DNA from: Phytophthora colocasiae | Lineage: Eukaryota > Oomycota > Peronosporomycetes > Peronosporales > Peronosporaceae | Assembly (NCBI GenBank): GCA_018806915.1 | Contig: JAGKQI010000040.1 | Span: 868,001 to 932,000, forward strand | Length of the DNA: 64,000 bases | Reading direction: 5' to 3' | Shown: positions 10,514-22,271 of the stretch, piece after piece | Position numbering within the stretch: position 1 is the stretch's first letter | Layout of the letters: each line of letters opens with the position of its first letter | Position numbers and translations under genes: made by a program | The notes under the pieces: model-generated | What the model was told of the DNA's origin: nothing | The model's input: the letters and a program-made list of their open reading frames with translations, nothing else | Database searches by the model: none

Positions 10514-13500
10514 TACATACCAATCCAGTAGAACTCGGAGCTCAGCTTCTCGAACGTACGTTTGATTCCCTGGTGAGCACCCTGGTAATCCCCATGATCA
10601 TAGTGCAGCATATCGGCATGCAAGTCTCTGGGAACCACAAGTCTGAGCTCATCAACCATGTCTCTCGGACGTTTCCTGGTAGCACGGCTGAGGCGGTTCA
10701 AAACGTCTCTGGAATCCAAGATGAAATCATCGGCAATCCTGGCAAGTTTCCTTACTCGGGGTCGTGGTAGATCTCCCACGTCACACTTAAGGAACTTGAT
10801 GAGTTCTGCCAGATGAACATCTTGAGTCTGGTGAACTTTGATCCGCCGCCAGCGTTCTTCCTGAAACTCCAATGGGCCCATGGGTTCACGAGCCTCCACG
10901 TCCTCTGGTGGATTTGCTTCTTCCTAATTGCGTGCACGAGTGATGGCAGCAAGCACCTTGGCAGCATGAGGCAGGGGTGCAGACTCTGGTCCCGGGTCAT
11001 CCATCTCCGGTGTACAATCATGTTCACCAGAGGTCTGGTGAACATCGTCCGGAGTTTCAGAAGACATCACTTCGGGAGGCTTCATCAACTTCTCTGGGAT
11101 CTTGGACACCAGTTTCAGATGAGTCAGTTCGTCAGGGTCTTGGACTTGCCAGGACTCACCAAGGACGAGGGTCTTGAACGTCAAATAATCAGCTGCTTGG
11201 TTGAACTCACGCTTCACGTGCACTAATCTCAGAGGCTGGAACTTGGTTTTCAGAGACTCAAACTCGGCCAATTTCCGCTGCTGGTTCGGCTGATTACAAC
11301 TAACCAGACCTTGAGCCTGCTGGATAGCGATACGGGAGTCTCCGACAACCACCAAGTCTCGGATATCACGTTCCAAAGCCAACTTCAATACATTGATTAG
11401 ACCACAGTATTCTGAGTCATTCACAGTGACGTCTTTCAGAGCGAACCCTTGGGCTTCCAGGATATTCCACCCCGGGAGCTCCCAGAGCACACATCCGCAG
11501 CTTCCCAGGCGAGTGGATGTCTTGGCGGCACCATCAAAACTTAGAACACAACCTCGGTAATCAGCCTCTAGCATCTCCACGCTAATGGGTGCCGGAGGTT
11601 TGACTCGCCCCTTGACGGGGATGAGGTTTTCGGAGACCTCATCGAGGTGTTCACGGGGTGTGATGCCCGCTCCAAGAATAGCCGGGAGACCATCTTCATC
11701 TCGCTGGATCCTGCGAATATCCAAATTCCAGTGCGACAACTTCAATCCCCACTTCACGTTCCGACCGTCAGCCGAACTGGATGACAGGAGCCATTTCAAC
11801 ACCGAATGTCTGGTGTACACCGTGATCACGGGACTCGTGTTTACCAGAGCCCGAAAGTTCTCCAGAACCCTGAGAATCGCGATGACCTCCTTCTCTGCGA
11901 TGTGATACCGGAGTTCTGCCTCATTCAGCACACGTCCAGTGAACCGTACGGGGTGTATCACTCCATCATACTCCTGTCCCAAGACGGCTGAAGCAGCCCA
12001 CGGGTTCGCATGAGGTATAATAACGAAAGGTCTGGTGCGATCTGGATGTCTGAGGAGCGGTGTCGAGACAATCTTGCGCTTCAGGATCTCAAAGGCTTCC
12101 TTAGCTCAAGCCAAATCTCGACCAGCGCGAATCTGTTCACCGGACAACTCGTAGAGCACAGCAGCGATCACCGGTAAGTCTTCGATAAACTTGTTGTAGT
12201 AATTCAGACTTCCCGTGAAACTCTGTACTCCCTTGAGTGTCGACGGGAACGGCAATTCTTCCACTCCCTTGACGATCTTCGGCGTGGCTCTCAGTCCTTC
12301 AGCACTGATCTCATGCGACAGATAAGGAATCGTCAGCTTCCCGAACTCGCTCTTGGGTAAGCTCACAGACATGTTCCAGTATCTGAGTCTGAAAAGCAAG
12401 GCGTTCAGGTCTTTACAAAGTTGATCCCAGGTGGGCGCCCCATGAGCAATGTCGTCAATGTAGGAACTTCGACCGAGTACCGGTCCCATGAAGGACGGGA
12501 CTGGGATGTTCCTCTGAAAGACAGTCATTTGGTCGGTGAGCACCGGAACCTCTGGTATGTGTTCATCAGAGTCCTGAAGTTGTTCACCAGACATCAGATC
12601 ATGTACATCAGAGTTCTGGGGCTCTAACTTCAGGAATTCCAACACATCGGGATCAACGACGGCCTCTTCTTCAGGTGACAATCGCACGAACCCCCACAGG
12701 CAGTTATCCAGCATAGCCTGGTACACCAGAGGGGCGTTCTTCAGACCGAAGGGAATTTTTACCCACTGGAAGTGTCCAAATGGGCAGATGAACGCTGAGA
12801 TCAGCCTTGCACGCTCCGTCATTCGAATAGCCCAAAAATTAATCGCCATATCCAGACTCATAAACCACAGTGCTGCCTCAAAACCAATCAACAGATCGTC
12901 TATCAGGGGCAACGGATAACGTGACAACTGGATAAAACCATTCACCACTCGATAATCAATACACATGCGTATGTCCACACCATTCTTCTTGAGGACAATC
13001 ACTATTTGTGATGCCCAAGGCGAAGTCGAGTACTCGATGAGCCCGGTCTCCAGGAGCTTCTTCAGCAGTTCGTACACCTTGATCATCATGTGGGGGGCAA
13101 CGGACCTCGGACGTTGGGCAACAGGTTTAGCGTCTCCCACGTCCAAGTCACAGACCACGCCCCTTGCCGGGGCAGGTGCGGCATTGCCGTCTCCCAGAAA
13201 GATTTTCCGATGATACTTCAGGATGTCCCTGAGTTTCTTCTCCATCTCCGGCGTCGTTTTCCCGGGTACTCCGGAATCAGCCTTGTCGATGTCGCATTCA
13301 GGGGTCAAATCTTCCAATTCAGGTAGCATAACCAGCTGGTCACGTAATTGAGAGAGCAGCTCTGTTCCTTCCCGTATATAGATACCGGGTTCCAGATCCA
13401 GTTCTTCATTCGTGACTCGCATGCACCGCTCGTACCCGGCTCGGAGCTTTTCCAGAGGGGTGCCTGGCATACTCTGGATTGGGATGTCCCATGAACAGTC

Positions 13501-13960
13501 TGTCGGATCCTCATCTCTCATGGACAGTTCACCAGAAACACTCAGGGCGACTCCATCCTCGACAATGTTACTCGAAATCCCAGACGTGGCCTCAGAGTGT
13601 TTCCGGGCCACTCTCTTTGACAGCAACCCCAAATCTCCGGTGTCCACAGCGGTATCTCGGGTCTCCTCTTCTCCGGCACCCACCCAGTCATCTGTCTGCG
13701 TAGCCACATCCAAAGTGAAACGAACTCGTTTTGTTCGTGGGACCGAAGTATACCGGGTGATCCACACACGGAGATTGAGGTATCAAATCCTCCAACTCAG
13801 CTTCGGCCTTCCGACGTCTCTTCGTTTCTGGTGACGGAGTGTTCTCCAGAATCAAAACTTCCCAGTCACGATAGGCTGCAGAGCCTGGCCGTACGAAGCG
13901 ACCATGTCGTGGGAAAAATACATACTCCACAATCCTTGCAACGTCAGAAAATTCATTCAA
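10514..13960 (-). pseudogene. pol: Pol, family B (linker, RT, two RNase H domains, start of integrase)
   Basis: The domain order on the minus strand is as follows. A linker with KRVRFTLDVATQTDD (about 13735-13690) leads to RT (VLKKNGVDIRMCIDYR to SYIDDIAHGA, 13000-12440). RT contains an acidic insert carrying SGEQ and SDEH (about 12660-12540). Then comes a Ty3-type RNase H whose catalytic Asp is His (IPHANPWA) and whose YTDH is YTRH. A second RNase H follows with acidic residues in place (SFDGAAK, NDSEYCG, VVGDSRIAI, NQAADYL; about 11560-11170), and then the integrase N-terminus. Breaks are a stop in RDLA*AKEAF (about 12104, shared with the copy at 32996), a stop near 10921, a frameshift near 13750, and loss of everything after FYWIGMY at 10514. 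Confidence 0.88.
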
Positions 13961-14806
13961 CTAAGTATCCTTCTCAGAGATGTTCACCACGCGCACCGCC
14001 ACAGGGCATGACCGGGCTGCATAAATCAATTGAGTCACCCAACGGTCTCCACGTCCCGACCACACGACTTCTCGTTGTGGGTTCGTCGGACCGTAATCAA
14101 TGCGAACAACAAATTCTTCACCAGGTCTCAGAAGTACAGCTTCACTTGGTCTGATGGACCTGTTCCTGCCGATATGATCACCAGGCTCCCAGCTGCACAT
14201 CATCACCACAACTTCATCTGGCATAGATACCAGTCCCTCACGGACGCTGATCCTCAGACCAGCAGCGAACATGAATCCCATTCCCAATAGCACGTTTATA
14301 CCTTCGCCGATATTCGCGACCCAGACATCAACAATGTAAACCACTCTCGGTCCGAGAGTCAGCTTGATCTCAGCACTGGCACCAATGTACGTCGGAACTC
14401 CTCCCATCCCGGACACCCGAGTTTGTTTGTGTGACTTAAGCCTGAGTCCGAGCTTACGCGCAAAGTCGTAACTCAGGATGTTAATAGTCGCACCGGTGTC
14501 CAGGAGAATCTTGGTCCGATGATCATTGACGGCGCCATGCACCATAACCATATCACGCTTCGCAGGATCAGGGTTGTGATCCTCCCACCAGCCATAACAC
14601 TCTCCGTCTTTCAGACGAAACTGGATTGTATCGTCCGGAGGCGATTCATTGTCCTTCGGAACGTCCGGTGAACAGTCTCTCGGAAAGTCCGATGAACTGT
14701 CGGTCAGACGCGGAATTTCTGAAGACATGGCTGATTCTTGAGCTAAAGCGGTCATGCAATGTTGATTTTTAGGTTGGGTCGTTTTCAGCTCCGGTCCTAC
14801 GTACAC
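13961..14806 (-). pseudogene. pro: Retropepsin-type aspartic protease, family B
   Basis: Protease that cleaves Gag-Pol during particle maturation. The catalytic motif is ILLDTGATINILSYDFARKLG, and a later hydrophobic-Gly pair (NVLLGMGFMFAAG) is typical of the fold. It has the same strand as Gag and Pol, which is the expected arrangement and the reference for recognising the inverted copies elsewhere in this window. It lies in the +1 frame relative to Gag. The ORF ends at TAG (SEKDT*), where the A copy has Trp. The reading frame continues past it into the linker (NEFSDVARIVEYVFFPRHGRF). Confidence 0.9.
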
Positions 14807-14837
14807 TAAAACACATAACTCTGGGGGGGGGTGCCTT

Positions 14838-14870
14838 GCCCGGCGCGTTTCGGATCCCCATCCGACGGGC
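14838..14870 (-). promoter_or_regulatory. Conserved stem-loop at the gag/pro boundary
   Basis: In the sense orientation GCCCG / TCGGAT-GGGG-ATCCGA / ... / CGGGC forms a nested hairpin (inner stem 6 bp, loop GGGG; outer stem 5 bp). It begins three bases after the Gag stop TAG-CAA. The same element occurs in copies A (47963-47999) and E (31557-31591). It may stimulate recoding from Gag into protease, or serve as a packaging element. The function is inferred. Confidence 0.55.
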
Positions 14871-14873
14871 TTG

Positions 14874-17800
14874 CTAGTTTAACTGTTTCCCAGAATCAGC
14901 CTCGTCACCCAGGAGTTTCTCCAGTAGGTGATCCGGCAGGTCCTTCAGTGTACCTTGACGGGCTAGTTTCTTGAGGGATTCCAGAGTCTTGATGTCTTCG
15001 CATGGCCTCCCAGAGTGCACCTTTCCGCAAACCTCACACGGCGGTACTCGGCACATCCTGCTCGGGTGGCCTTTCTCCTGACACCGATCACAGATAATGT
15101 CTCTCCAGCAGCTCTCCTCCGAATGACCTGAGAATTATCACGACGTGTCTGCTGGAAGTCTTGACCTGAGGATCCTCGGGGAGAATGAGGCGGCGGTCGC
15201 CATCCCATGTTGTCCATGACCCGGTAGACTTCGTTTGTCAGAGTCTGAGTCCAATCAGTACCACCAGGCGCCTGAGAGGCAGCTTGTACACCAGACGAAG
15301 ATTGTACACCAGACATCTCGCGATCGTGTTCTGGCGACGAGGCTCTGGCATCCTTCTGGTATCCGCATCGACATCGTCAGAGGTATCCGGGTCTGCTTCT
15401 CGGGCGACGTAAGTCTTCCCCATACGCTTTGGCTTAAACTGTCCGCGTGGGAGATTGTCTGCTCGGAAGTCCCGATGTCTGGTGGTCGTAGTATCTTGAT
15501 CAGCAGTTCGCCAGACATCTTCGTCCTCTTGCAGAGCATATTCCAAGTCCGAGATACTCCTGAACTTTCGGCCTTGTAAGGCGATCTTCAGACGCTCGTC
15601 CTTCAGCTTGGTGATGTACCTCAGAACGTGTTTCTCCAGGCGTCTGGAGGACTTTCTGAAGCCCACCTCAGCTTTCCCGGCGGCCGAGTTCATGCGATAG
15701 AAGAAGTCCAACGGAGTCTCGGAACTCTTCATTTCCATCGTGAAGTATCTCTCGGAGTATGATGACCGGGCCTTGCAATAGCGCCTGCGAAACTCCGATG
15801 ATAATTCCTTCCAGTCACGGGAAACACGCTTCGGAAGCTGGTTGAACCAATCTCTGGCGGACACCGGGAGCTTCAGCTTGAGTTCTTGTATGCGGGTCTT
15901 ATTCGTCCACGCTCCCTGAGATGCCATGTTCACGAAGCGCTCCCACCAGTGAACCCGTTCTCGTAATGTCGCTCGGGGATCAAATTCTCCGATGATACTT
16001 GAGTTTATAAAGGGCCTCATGGTCAGCAGAGTCGCTCCAGCTTGTCCATGGGACGCAGAAGTCAGGTTAACTACCTCCGGAGGATCCAAGTCATCAGACG
16101 ACGAGTTACTGGAGTCCGAGCTTGAGTCACTGGAGCTTCCACCCGGGTCTGGGTCATTCCTGCGTCTTCCAGGTCTTCGAGGAGCGTCCCGGCCATCTTC
16201 AGAGCGTCTTTCACTGGGTTTCCGGTGTCCATCGCGCCTGGGAGTCGCTGGGCGCCTTCCTTCGGTCTTGACCTCGGTCAGGGGAGCCGCTTGAGCCGTC
16301 TGGGTCGTCGTAGCGGCCGCGGTGGCCGCGCCATGCCTTCCAGCCTTCGCGCGCTTGGTTTCGGTCGCTCTCCGTAGGGGAAGAGGCGTATGGAAGGCCT
16401 CCGTCGTTTTAATGGGTGTAACCCTACCCCTACTGGCGACTCCTTCTGATCCCCTAACCCCAGGTGTGCAATCTCCCGTATCCCGACTGTTCACCAGAGG
16501 TCCGGTTGCCGGTTTAGGGTCATGTTCACCGGAGATCCGACTTGAAGTTGCTACTTCAGGGTAGGCGACCCCTTGAGCTTGGGACAATGTTGCACGAAGA
16601 TTCCTCAATTCTGCGGCATGGAAACGCTGCATGTTCTGGAACTTTCCCGCTCCCTGTCGCGCTCCGATTCCACGTCGTGCACCCGCTGTCGTAAGGTCTC
16701 CATTTGCGAAATCCAGTCACGTTTCAGCTCGTCTGCCCAGCGCGCACGTTCGGCTTCGGCCTCGGCTTCCTGTTGTTTCCAGCGTTCTGCAAACTCGGTC
16801 TCCAGACGCTGTCTGTCGGAAAACTGTTCACCAGAAACTTGTTCGTCGGACACCTGTCTCTCAGACGATTTCGAATGGTACTTGAGCTTGGACTCTGACG
16901 CTTGACTCCGACGTTCTTCCAAGTCATCCACGCGTCTCTGGGCTTCCAGCCTGGCGCTTTCAGACTCAAGTAGTCGGTCGGTGAGGGTCTGGATCTGCTG
17001 GCGCGTATCAAGTTTCCGTTGTTCACGTCGACGTTCACGCTCCATGGATTCCAGACGTTCTCTGGCCAGAAATTCCTTCTGCTCCTGTTCCATTCGACGC
17101 TGCCATTCCTGTTGCTGCCGCATAGCGTTCAATTCGATCTGCGCTGGGCCTGATATCTGGGAACTTCGTGTGTGGCTTGACGCAACGGAACTCAAGCGTC
17201 TGGAAGACACTTTCTGGCGATCTTCGCTCTTCAGACTCTCATGCCTGCTCTGGTGGCTTCTACCTCGACTCGAGACGGACGATGATGGAGCTTCTGGCGT
17301 CCGGTGAACAGAATCTCTGGTAGACAACTGTCTCTCGGACTTCACTTCTGGAAACTCCGGCTTCTCTTCCAACATCTCGAAGTCATCGGGCTCCGACTTA
17401 CGCGAGGTCCCAATGACACTTGGCACAGGCGCATCAGTCATCAGAGAGCTACCTCGATCTTCCGACATTGGAACACCAGACTCCAAATGAGTGCTATCAG
17501 AGTGACTCTCGTATACCGGCAGCGAACTTAGCGACGGCGTCGACAGTGCAGATGGTATCGACGAGACTTGTGGGCGTGGTGGACCATGTTGCAGGCGCTT
17601 GGACTGCGGCGGTTCTCCACTGCTGGACCCGTCAGAACTATGTGAGACTCTGAGTCCGGTCACCCGGAGTCTCATAATCAGCTGTCGTCCTTGTAGGTCA
17701 GCATTCACATCGCGTAATATACCATCAGCTTCGCCTCGACGTGCTTCGTTGTCCGCCTTTGTGTCTTCTGGGAGTCGATTAACTTGTGACCTGGCGGTCA

Positions 17801-18834
17801 CAGTGGTCCACTCAACCAGTTCTTCAGCAAGACGGCTCTGAAGCTCCGTCGACACACTGCGCACTTGGGGTTCGAAGATAGCAGACGCTTGGGTCTGAGA
17901 CCACCTCGGTAGCAGGTTCTGGAACTCAATTCCTGCTTCATACAGCATCGTCTGAAGGACAGCGACGCACTCGGGTGCCGTCAGAGTATTCATCGAGATC
18001 TCGACGTGCGACAAGTCTTGGACTCGGCCAAAACTATGGCGCCTCAAGCGGAATTCCGATATCCACATGTCTTCTGGAAATACTGAAGAACACCGCCACT
18101 TGATGTAGTCGCCCGTCGCTGCCGCAGCCTTCTGAAACACATTTGCGTCAGGCTTCGATGTTTGCCAGGCGTATTCGACGTTCGGCGGAACAATTCTTCC
18201 AGCGTCCATGTCCCTCCAGCGGCGGAACTCACGGCGTACATACTTCAGAGCACGTTCTCCATCCAGCGAATCAGCCCTCCCAGACTCATCAGACGGTGTC
18301 TTCAGAGAATCTTCGGACTTCATCGGCATGTCATCAGACAGGAGTGTCTTCGGACTTTGGAGTCTTCGAGACACGTTCATCAACCAGTCCGGGTTCCGTC
18401 TTCACTTCTCCCACGGACTTCCCAGAAGCCGTCGACTCAGAACACAAGTCAATGATCTCCGGGGACTCAACCACGTCGGCGCCTCCCTCAGACGCCTCAT
18501 CACCACCCTCACGGTCAGTGGCCACCTCGTCACCAGAAGCTTCAGCTTCGGACGGACCTTCCTCAGAACCTTGTTCGCCAGACACATCGGGTGTCTCTTG
18601 GGCTTCAGGCTCCGCAGCAGGCTGGTCTTCGACCGCCGGTTCCGGGACGTTCACCTCCTCGGCTGCTTCCTTTTCACGTGCAACCTTCCTCCTCTCGCGT
18701 GTCGCCTTCTGAGCAGCATCCAAGTCGGGTTGTTCGTCAGGCGGAAGACCTTGAAGACGCTTCGACTGACGTGTCGCCATACTGCGACCACCGCGTCCCT
18801 GACGTCCTCCTCTCGTAGTTCCATGTGAAGCCAT
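14874..18834 (-). pseudogene. gag: Gag polyprotein, family B
   Basis: Starts at 18834 (MASHGTTRGGRQGRGG). In order: a basic N-terminus; an acidic segment with EIIDLCSES (a SUMO-interacting-like motif); an unrecognised domain (KYVRREFRRWRDMD...DMWISEF, about 18250-17850); Ser/Pro-rich linkers; a long coiled coil (about 17140-16620); the Gag core (GEFDPRATLRERVHWWERF to DLEYALQEDEDVWRT, 15990-15500); and zinc knuckles ending CEVCGKVHSGRPC (about 15110-14990). The stop at 14874 (TAG) is followed at once by a stem-loop. Frame changes occur near 18345 and near 16630 (both shared with the copy at 27170-30592) and near 15380-15320. The total is about 1,300 codons, far larger than a typical Ty3 Gag. 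Confidence 0.88.
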
Positions 18835-18906
18835 CTTGAATATAGACGCTTGTTAGGAAACCCTCTTCTCAAACTCTCTTAGATCCGGTGATATCACAAT
18901 ACCAAG

Positions 18907-18924
18907 ATCCGGGCACGCGCACCA
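18907..18924 (-). other. Primer-binding site
   Basis: The same 18-mer as at 3511-3528, two bases inside the B-type LTR. Both families therefore appear to use the same tRNA primer. Confidence 0.85.
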
Positions 18925-18926
18925 GT

Positions 18927-20769
18927 TGTCGCGAAGTCGGTGCAACTTTTACCGCGGTGCAGGGGCGTACAGTGAATCTGGAAGTGTGACTACCGGTAGT
19001 GATACCAGAGTCGCACAGCAAGGTGGGCGTGTGTTACCTTGTGCTGTCCTCGTAGGTTCGTTGTCTTGGTAATGAGACCCTCGCCGGGGTCGTGAGAGTG
19101 TTGATGAGAGTGAGGGTTCCTTGCGTAGACCGTCGGATGCCCTTCTGGTCCTCACAGGAGCGCTTGAGAGTCGAACGTTTTCCGGTGAACAGTTGTGTAC
19201 ACCAGAGATTTCTGAAGTCAAAAGAGAAATTAATACAAATGGGAAGTCCTGTCACTAGACTTCCGAGATAACCGCAATATAGAGTTCCGATATACAAATA
19301 TATAGCTGCTCTTATTCTTTCCTGGCCCTTGAGCAGTGGGCTAGTTCTCCAGGTCAACTAGGGAAATATTCACCAGACACCCGGTCTGTCTGGTATTCCC
19401 GTAACTTTCGCGCACCACCCTCTAATATATAGAGGGAAAATAAACCAATACACTATCAGTTATATAACAGTCTACCGAGCGTCTTGAGAGCGACTGTCTA
19501 GCTCCCAAAACCTGTCCAAACCTACAATATGAAATGGGCTACCGCTAGAGATAAGACAAACGACCCAACTAGTAAATGGAATAGGCGGGTCCTTTCAGGT
19601 CTCTACGTTACGCTGATCTCCACCTAACGGGGCTTGATAGGTGAGAGATCACACGACTCAAAGCTTTGTTGTGGCCTTACACTTTCCAATGAACCGACGA
19701 ATCGACCTTAGGGTTATAACGCAATTTGAACTCTGGTTATCTATCTCGTATCTCTCTGTCTTCTGTCTTCCATATTCTCATATACACTTGGTCAGTATAA
19801 CTCAGGAACCTTCACTTGGGTTCACTATGGTAGGCGGTACAGCGGATCTTGTTGAGTCGACACTTAATGATGTCATTACAGGGACGTTTCACTTGATTGC
19901 GTGAAGTCGTGTTGGGTACACTTGGTTTCAGTATGGGGTGGACTTCAGAGTGTCAGAGTCTGGTATCCTGTTCGTCAGGGTCTGGAATCATGTGCGTCGG
20001 AGACATGTTCATCAGAACCATGTACTCCGGAATCATGTACATCAGAGTCATAAATACCAGAGTCGTGACACTTGGGTCTGTTCATCGGAGTCTTGTACGT
20101 CGGAGTCTGTTCATCGGAAACTGGTAAATGTCTGGAATATTGCTTGTATAAGCCGGACACATCAGACTTGTTTACCAGAATCATGTTCGTCAGACTCATG
20201 TACGTCGGACTTCATGTACGTCGGACTCATGTACGTCAGACTTCATGGTGTGATATCAGAGTTTCCATGCGTGATACCAGATATCCATGAGTGTTTTCAG
20301 GGTGCGGAGCACGTATGCTGCAACGCACGAAGTCCAGTTGGAATATGCGCGGGGCGCGCTACGTCCGGTGCGCGATACTTGTTATCTTGTGGGTAAAATT
20401 GTATTCCTTGAACCATCATCGTCACACAGGACGGCAACGGGATGAGGTCTCTCAGAGATACGTTCTTCTGAGAGACTTTCTGCCAGCCTTTAGGCACTCA
20501 TCGTCGGGGAATGTCCGGTGATCAGACTGAGTGTTGTTGTCTCTCGCAGTTTTTGCACTTTTTCGAGGAACACTTCTGATCTCTTGGGCCCCATTGCAGT
20601 ACAGGTGAAGGTTAATATATAGCAGTTTTCTTCCACAGATCCATCATATTGTCGCACGGGGCATAACCTCGTCCCACATCTCCCTTTCTCCCATAATCCA
20701 GTGTATATCCAATCACATCACAGCGTAACGTCCATATCCACTCGAAAAATCGTAATTAGCAATGTGTCA
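18927..20769 (-). repeat. Family B LTR (1,843 bp) lacking the inverted duplication
   Basis: On the minus strand it runs from TGACACATTGCTAATTACG to ...CTTCGCGACA. It is very similar to 24751-27077 but lacks about 460 bp present there. Outside its start (20770 on) the third family's RT is interrupted after ...GTGGACTGG. The last four bases, CTGG, recur beyond the far B LTR at about 59692-59695 and look like a target-site duplication. Confidence 0.88.
19955..20290. repeat. Array of degenerate family B motifs inside the LTR
   Basis: About 15 near-copies of TGTWCRYCRGA (for example TGTTCATCAGA, TGTACATCAGA, TGTACGTCGGA, TGTTCGTCAGA) plus GATATCAGAG and GGTATCC variants occur every 15-30 bp, with no fixed period. 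The closest versions follow one another at 20160-20250. The same motif occurs in B-family coding regions and spacers. Confidence 0.7.
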
Positions 20770-21935
20770 CCAGTCCACAATGGCCTTGACCTTTGCTGGA
20801 TCAGCACGTAGAGGAAATGGATTTCTTCGATTAAATTCGCACTAGTCCGCGTTGGCGTACAACTTGTTCGTGCGCATGCACTCAAACACAGCTCCCACGT
20901 GTTCCACGTGCACCTTGACGTCAATCTTGCCGTGTTCGGCCTTACTGTGGACGAACACGTCGTCAAAATTCGTCTGTGCGAATGCCCGCATGGGCCTGAA
21001 CAGTTGCGTCACTAGACGATTGAACGTGGCAGGCGCGTTGGAGTGACCTTGGGGCATTACGAGCCACTCCCAGAGCATACCGCTCGCAGTGCTCGCTCAC
21101 CGCTGTAAGCGGGATATCACTGGCTCGCATGAGCAGCTGATAGTAGCCATCGACTAAGTCGAGCGCACTATACATGGTGCAGCCCACCATGTTGTTCTGA
21201 AGAACGTCCTTCCCAGGAATCGGTGTCTGCGCCGGAATCGTGGCGGCGTTGAGCTTATTGAAAGAGTGAACGATACGCCACTTGCCATTCGGCTTTCTGA
21301 CACAGAACGTCGGTGCGGAGTGCGGAGACTTGCTCTCGCGCACGAGACCAGCCGCGTGCTTCGCACGGAAGAAGGCGTCAATGACGTCGCATTGCTATTT
21401 AGGAAGAGGCCACTGTCGGGTCACGCAGTATTTAGTTCCGGGAACTAAGTCGATCTCGTGACGAACGCCTCGGTCAGGAGGCAGGCCACTCGGTGGTTCC
21501 TTCGAGACAACGTCTCCATATTCCTTCAGCAAGGAGTAGAAGGGATCCGAGGGATTCTTGAGGATCTCCGATCCACTCCTGGCGTTCAACACCTTCTTGA
21601 CCTCGGCCAAGACGGACTCGTCAACGAGGGACGATGAGTTTAACTCCTCTTCAGGTCGAACGATGACCACCTCGGCGAATTCGCCAGCCTTCAAGGCATC
21701 GCCAAAGTCGGCGAATGACATCTCCTCTAACTCAAGGAGTTTGTCGACACTCGGCAGTCTGTCCAGCCGGACACTGCCTTCGCCACTGCCGTCCACTCCA
21801 TCGACCAGAGTGTATAGCTGTCCACAGCCCTCCTGTGCGCTGGCACTTGACGTCACGGACGACTCAGACGCAGAGCGTCTCGCACATAGGGCCTTACGAC
21901 ATCGTCGCCTAGCCGACGAACGTCCACACGACGAT
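20770..21935 (-). pseudogene. pol: Third Ty3/Gypsy family (F): pre-RT and RT, left half
   Basis: Minus strand. 21856-21395 encodes the linker after the protease (LPSVDKLLELEEMSFADFG ... YGDVVSKEPPSGLPPDRGVRHEIDLVPG), ending in a stop after QWPLPK. RT follows (FCVRKPNGKWRIVHSFNKLN; YSALDLVDGYYQ), frameshifted near 21080. It then shows MPQGHSNAPATFNRL and the catalytic NFDDVFVHSKAE. The text ends at ...VKAIVDW exactly where the B LTR starts. The continuation (NQKDLRKWLGLANYLHKY) is at 59709 on the PLUS strand, so the two halves of F now face in opposite directions. Confidence 0.88.
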
Positions 21936-22127
21936 TAAAAAAAATTATGATTAAAATATTAAAAAAAAATAAAACAATAAAAAATAAAAATTTTTTTAAA
22001 AGTTCTTTAGGAAATATTCAACTTTTTTTTATAGATAAAATTTTTATTGTTCCAACTGAAATAAAAATTTATAATAAAAATAAAATAATTTTTTTTGAAA
22101 CTTCTTTGGGTTTATTATCTTCCCTGA
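21936..22127 (+). other. Mitochondrial-like AT-rich insertion (candidate NUMT)
   Basis: About 190 bp of extremely AT-rich DNA with sharp edges in otherwise GC-rich sequence. The plus strand translates without a stop as a Lys/Ile/Phe/Asn-rich peptide. Its second half (FFIDKIFIVPTEIKIYNKN, then IIFFETSLGLLS) resembles the start of ribosomal protein L6, a gene carried by oomycete mitochondrial genomes. The L6 assignment is from memory of the fold (IP..V.I...N.I..KGPLG pattern) and is tentative; the mitochondrial base composition is seen directly. Confidence 0.55.
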
Positions 22128-22271
22128 CACTCAGTGACTGACTCGATCTACCGCCGACGTCACTAGACGGAGTACGTGCCGCCGCACAGCTTACGGCCCC
22201 TTCAGGCCCAGTGTCAGTGAAACTCTACGATCCACTCGGTCGACGACCGATGCCGCTCAGCGGAGTACGTG
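22128..22271 (-). other. Short remnant, probably of element F upstream of Pol
   Basis: GC-rich and without a usable ORF. The minus strand contains VDRRVSLTLGLKGP-like text, resembling the linker before the protease in this type of element, so F was probably continuous here before the AT-rich insert. Confidence 0.35.

Larger units (their letters stand above)
3531..20769 (-). mobile_element. Hybrid element C: family B 5' half fused to family A 3' half
   Basis: On the minus strand it reads B-type LTR (18927-20769), Gag, protease, Pol to 10514, then a jump back into A-type Pol (10513 to 8658), antisense gene, polypurine tract and A-type LTR. At the join a B integrase zinc-finger region (FYWIGMY) runs directly into the A-type RT segment that begins WNISVSLPK, so part of Pol is represented twice. 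The two outer LTRs belong to different families and cannot be a pair from one insertion. The simplest reading is an illegitimate deletion or recombination between neighbouring, same-strand A and B elements. Confidence 0.8.

Noticed and set aside
19955..20290. CRISPR-like array
   Set aside because: Repeat units are degenerate, 11-13 bp and irregularly spaced, with no constant repeat/spacer length; the context is a eukaryotic LTR.
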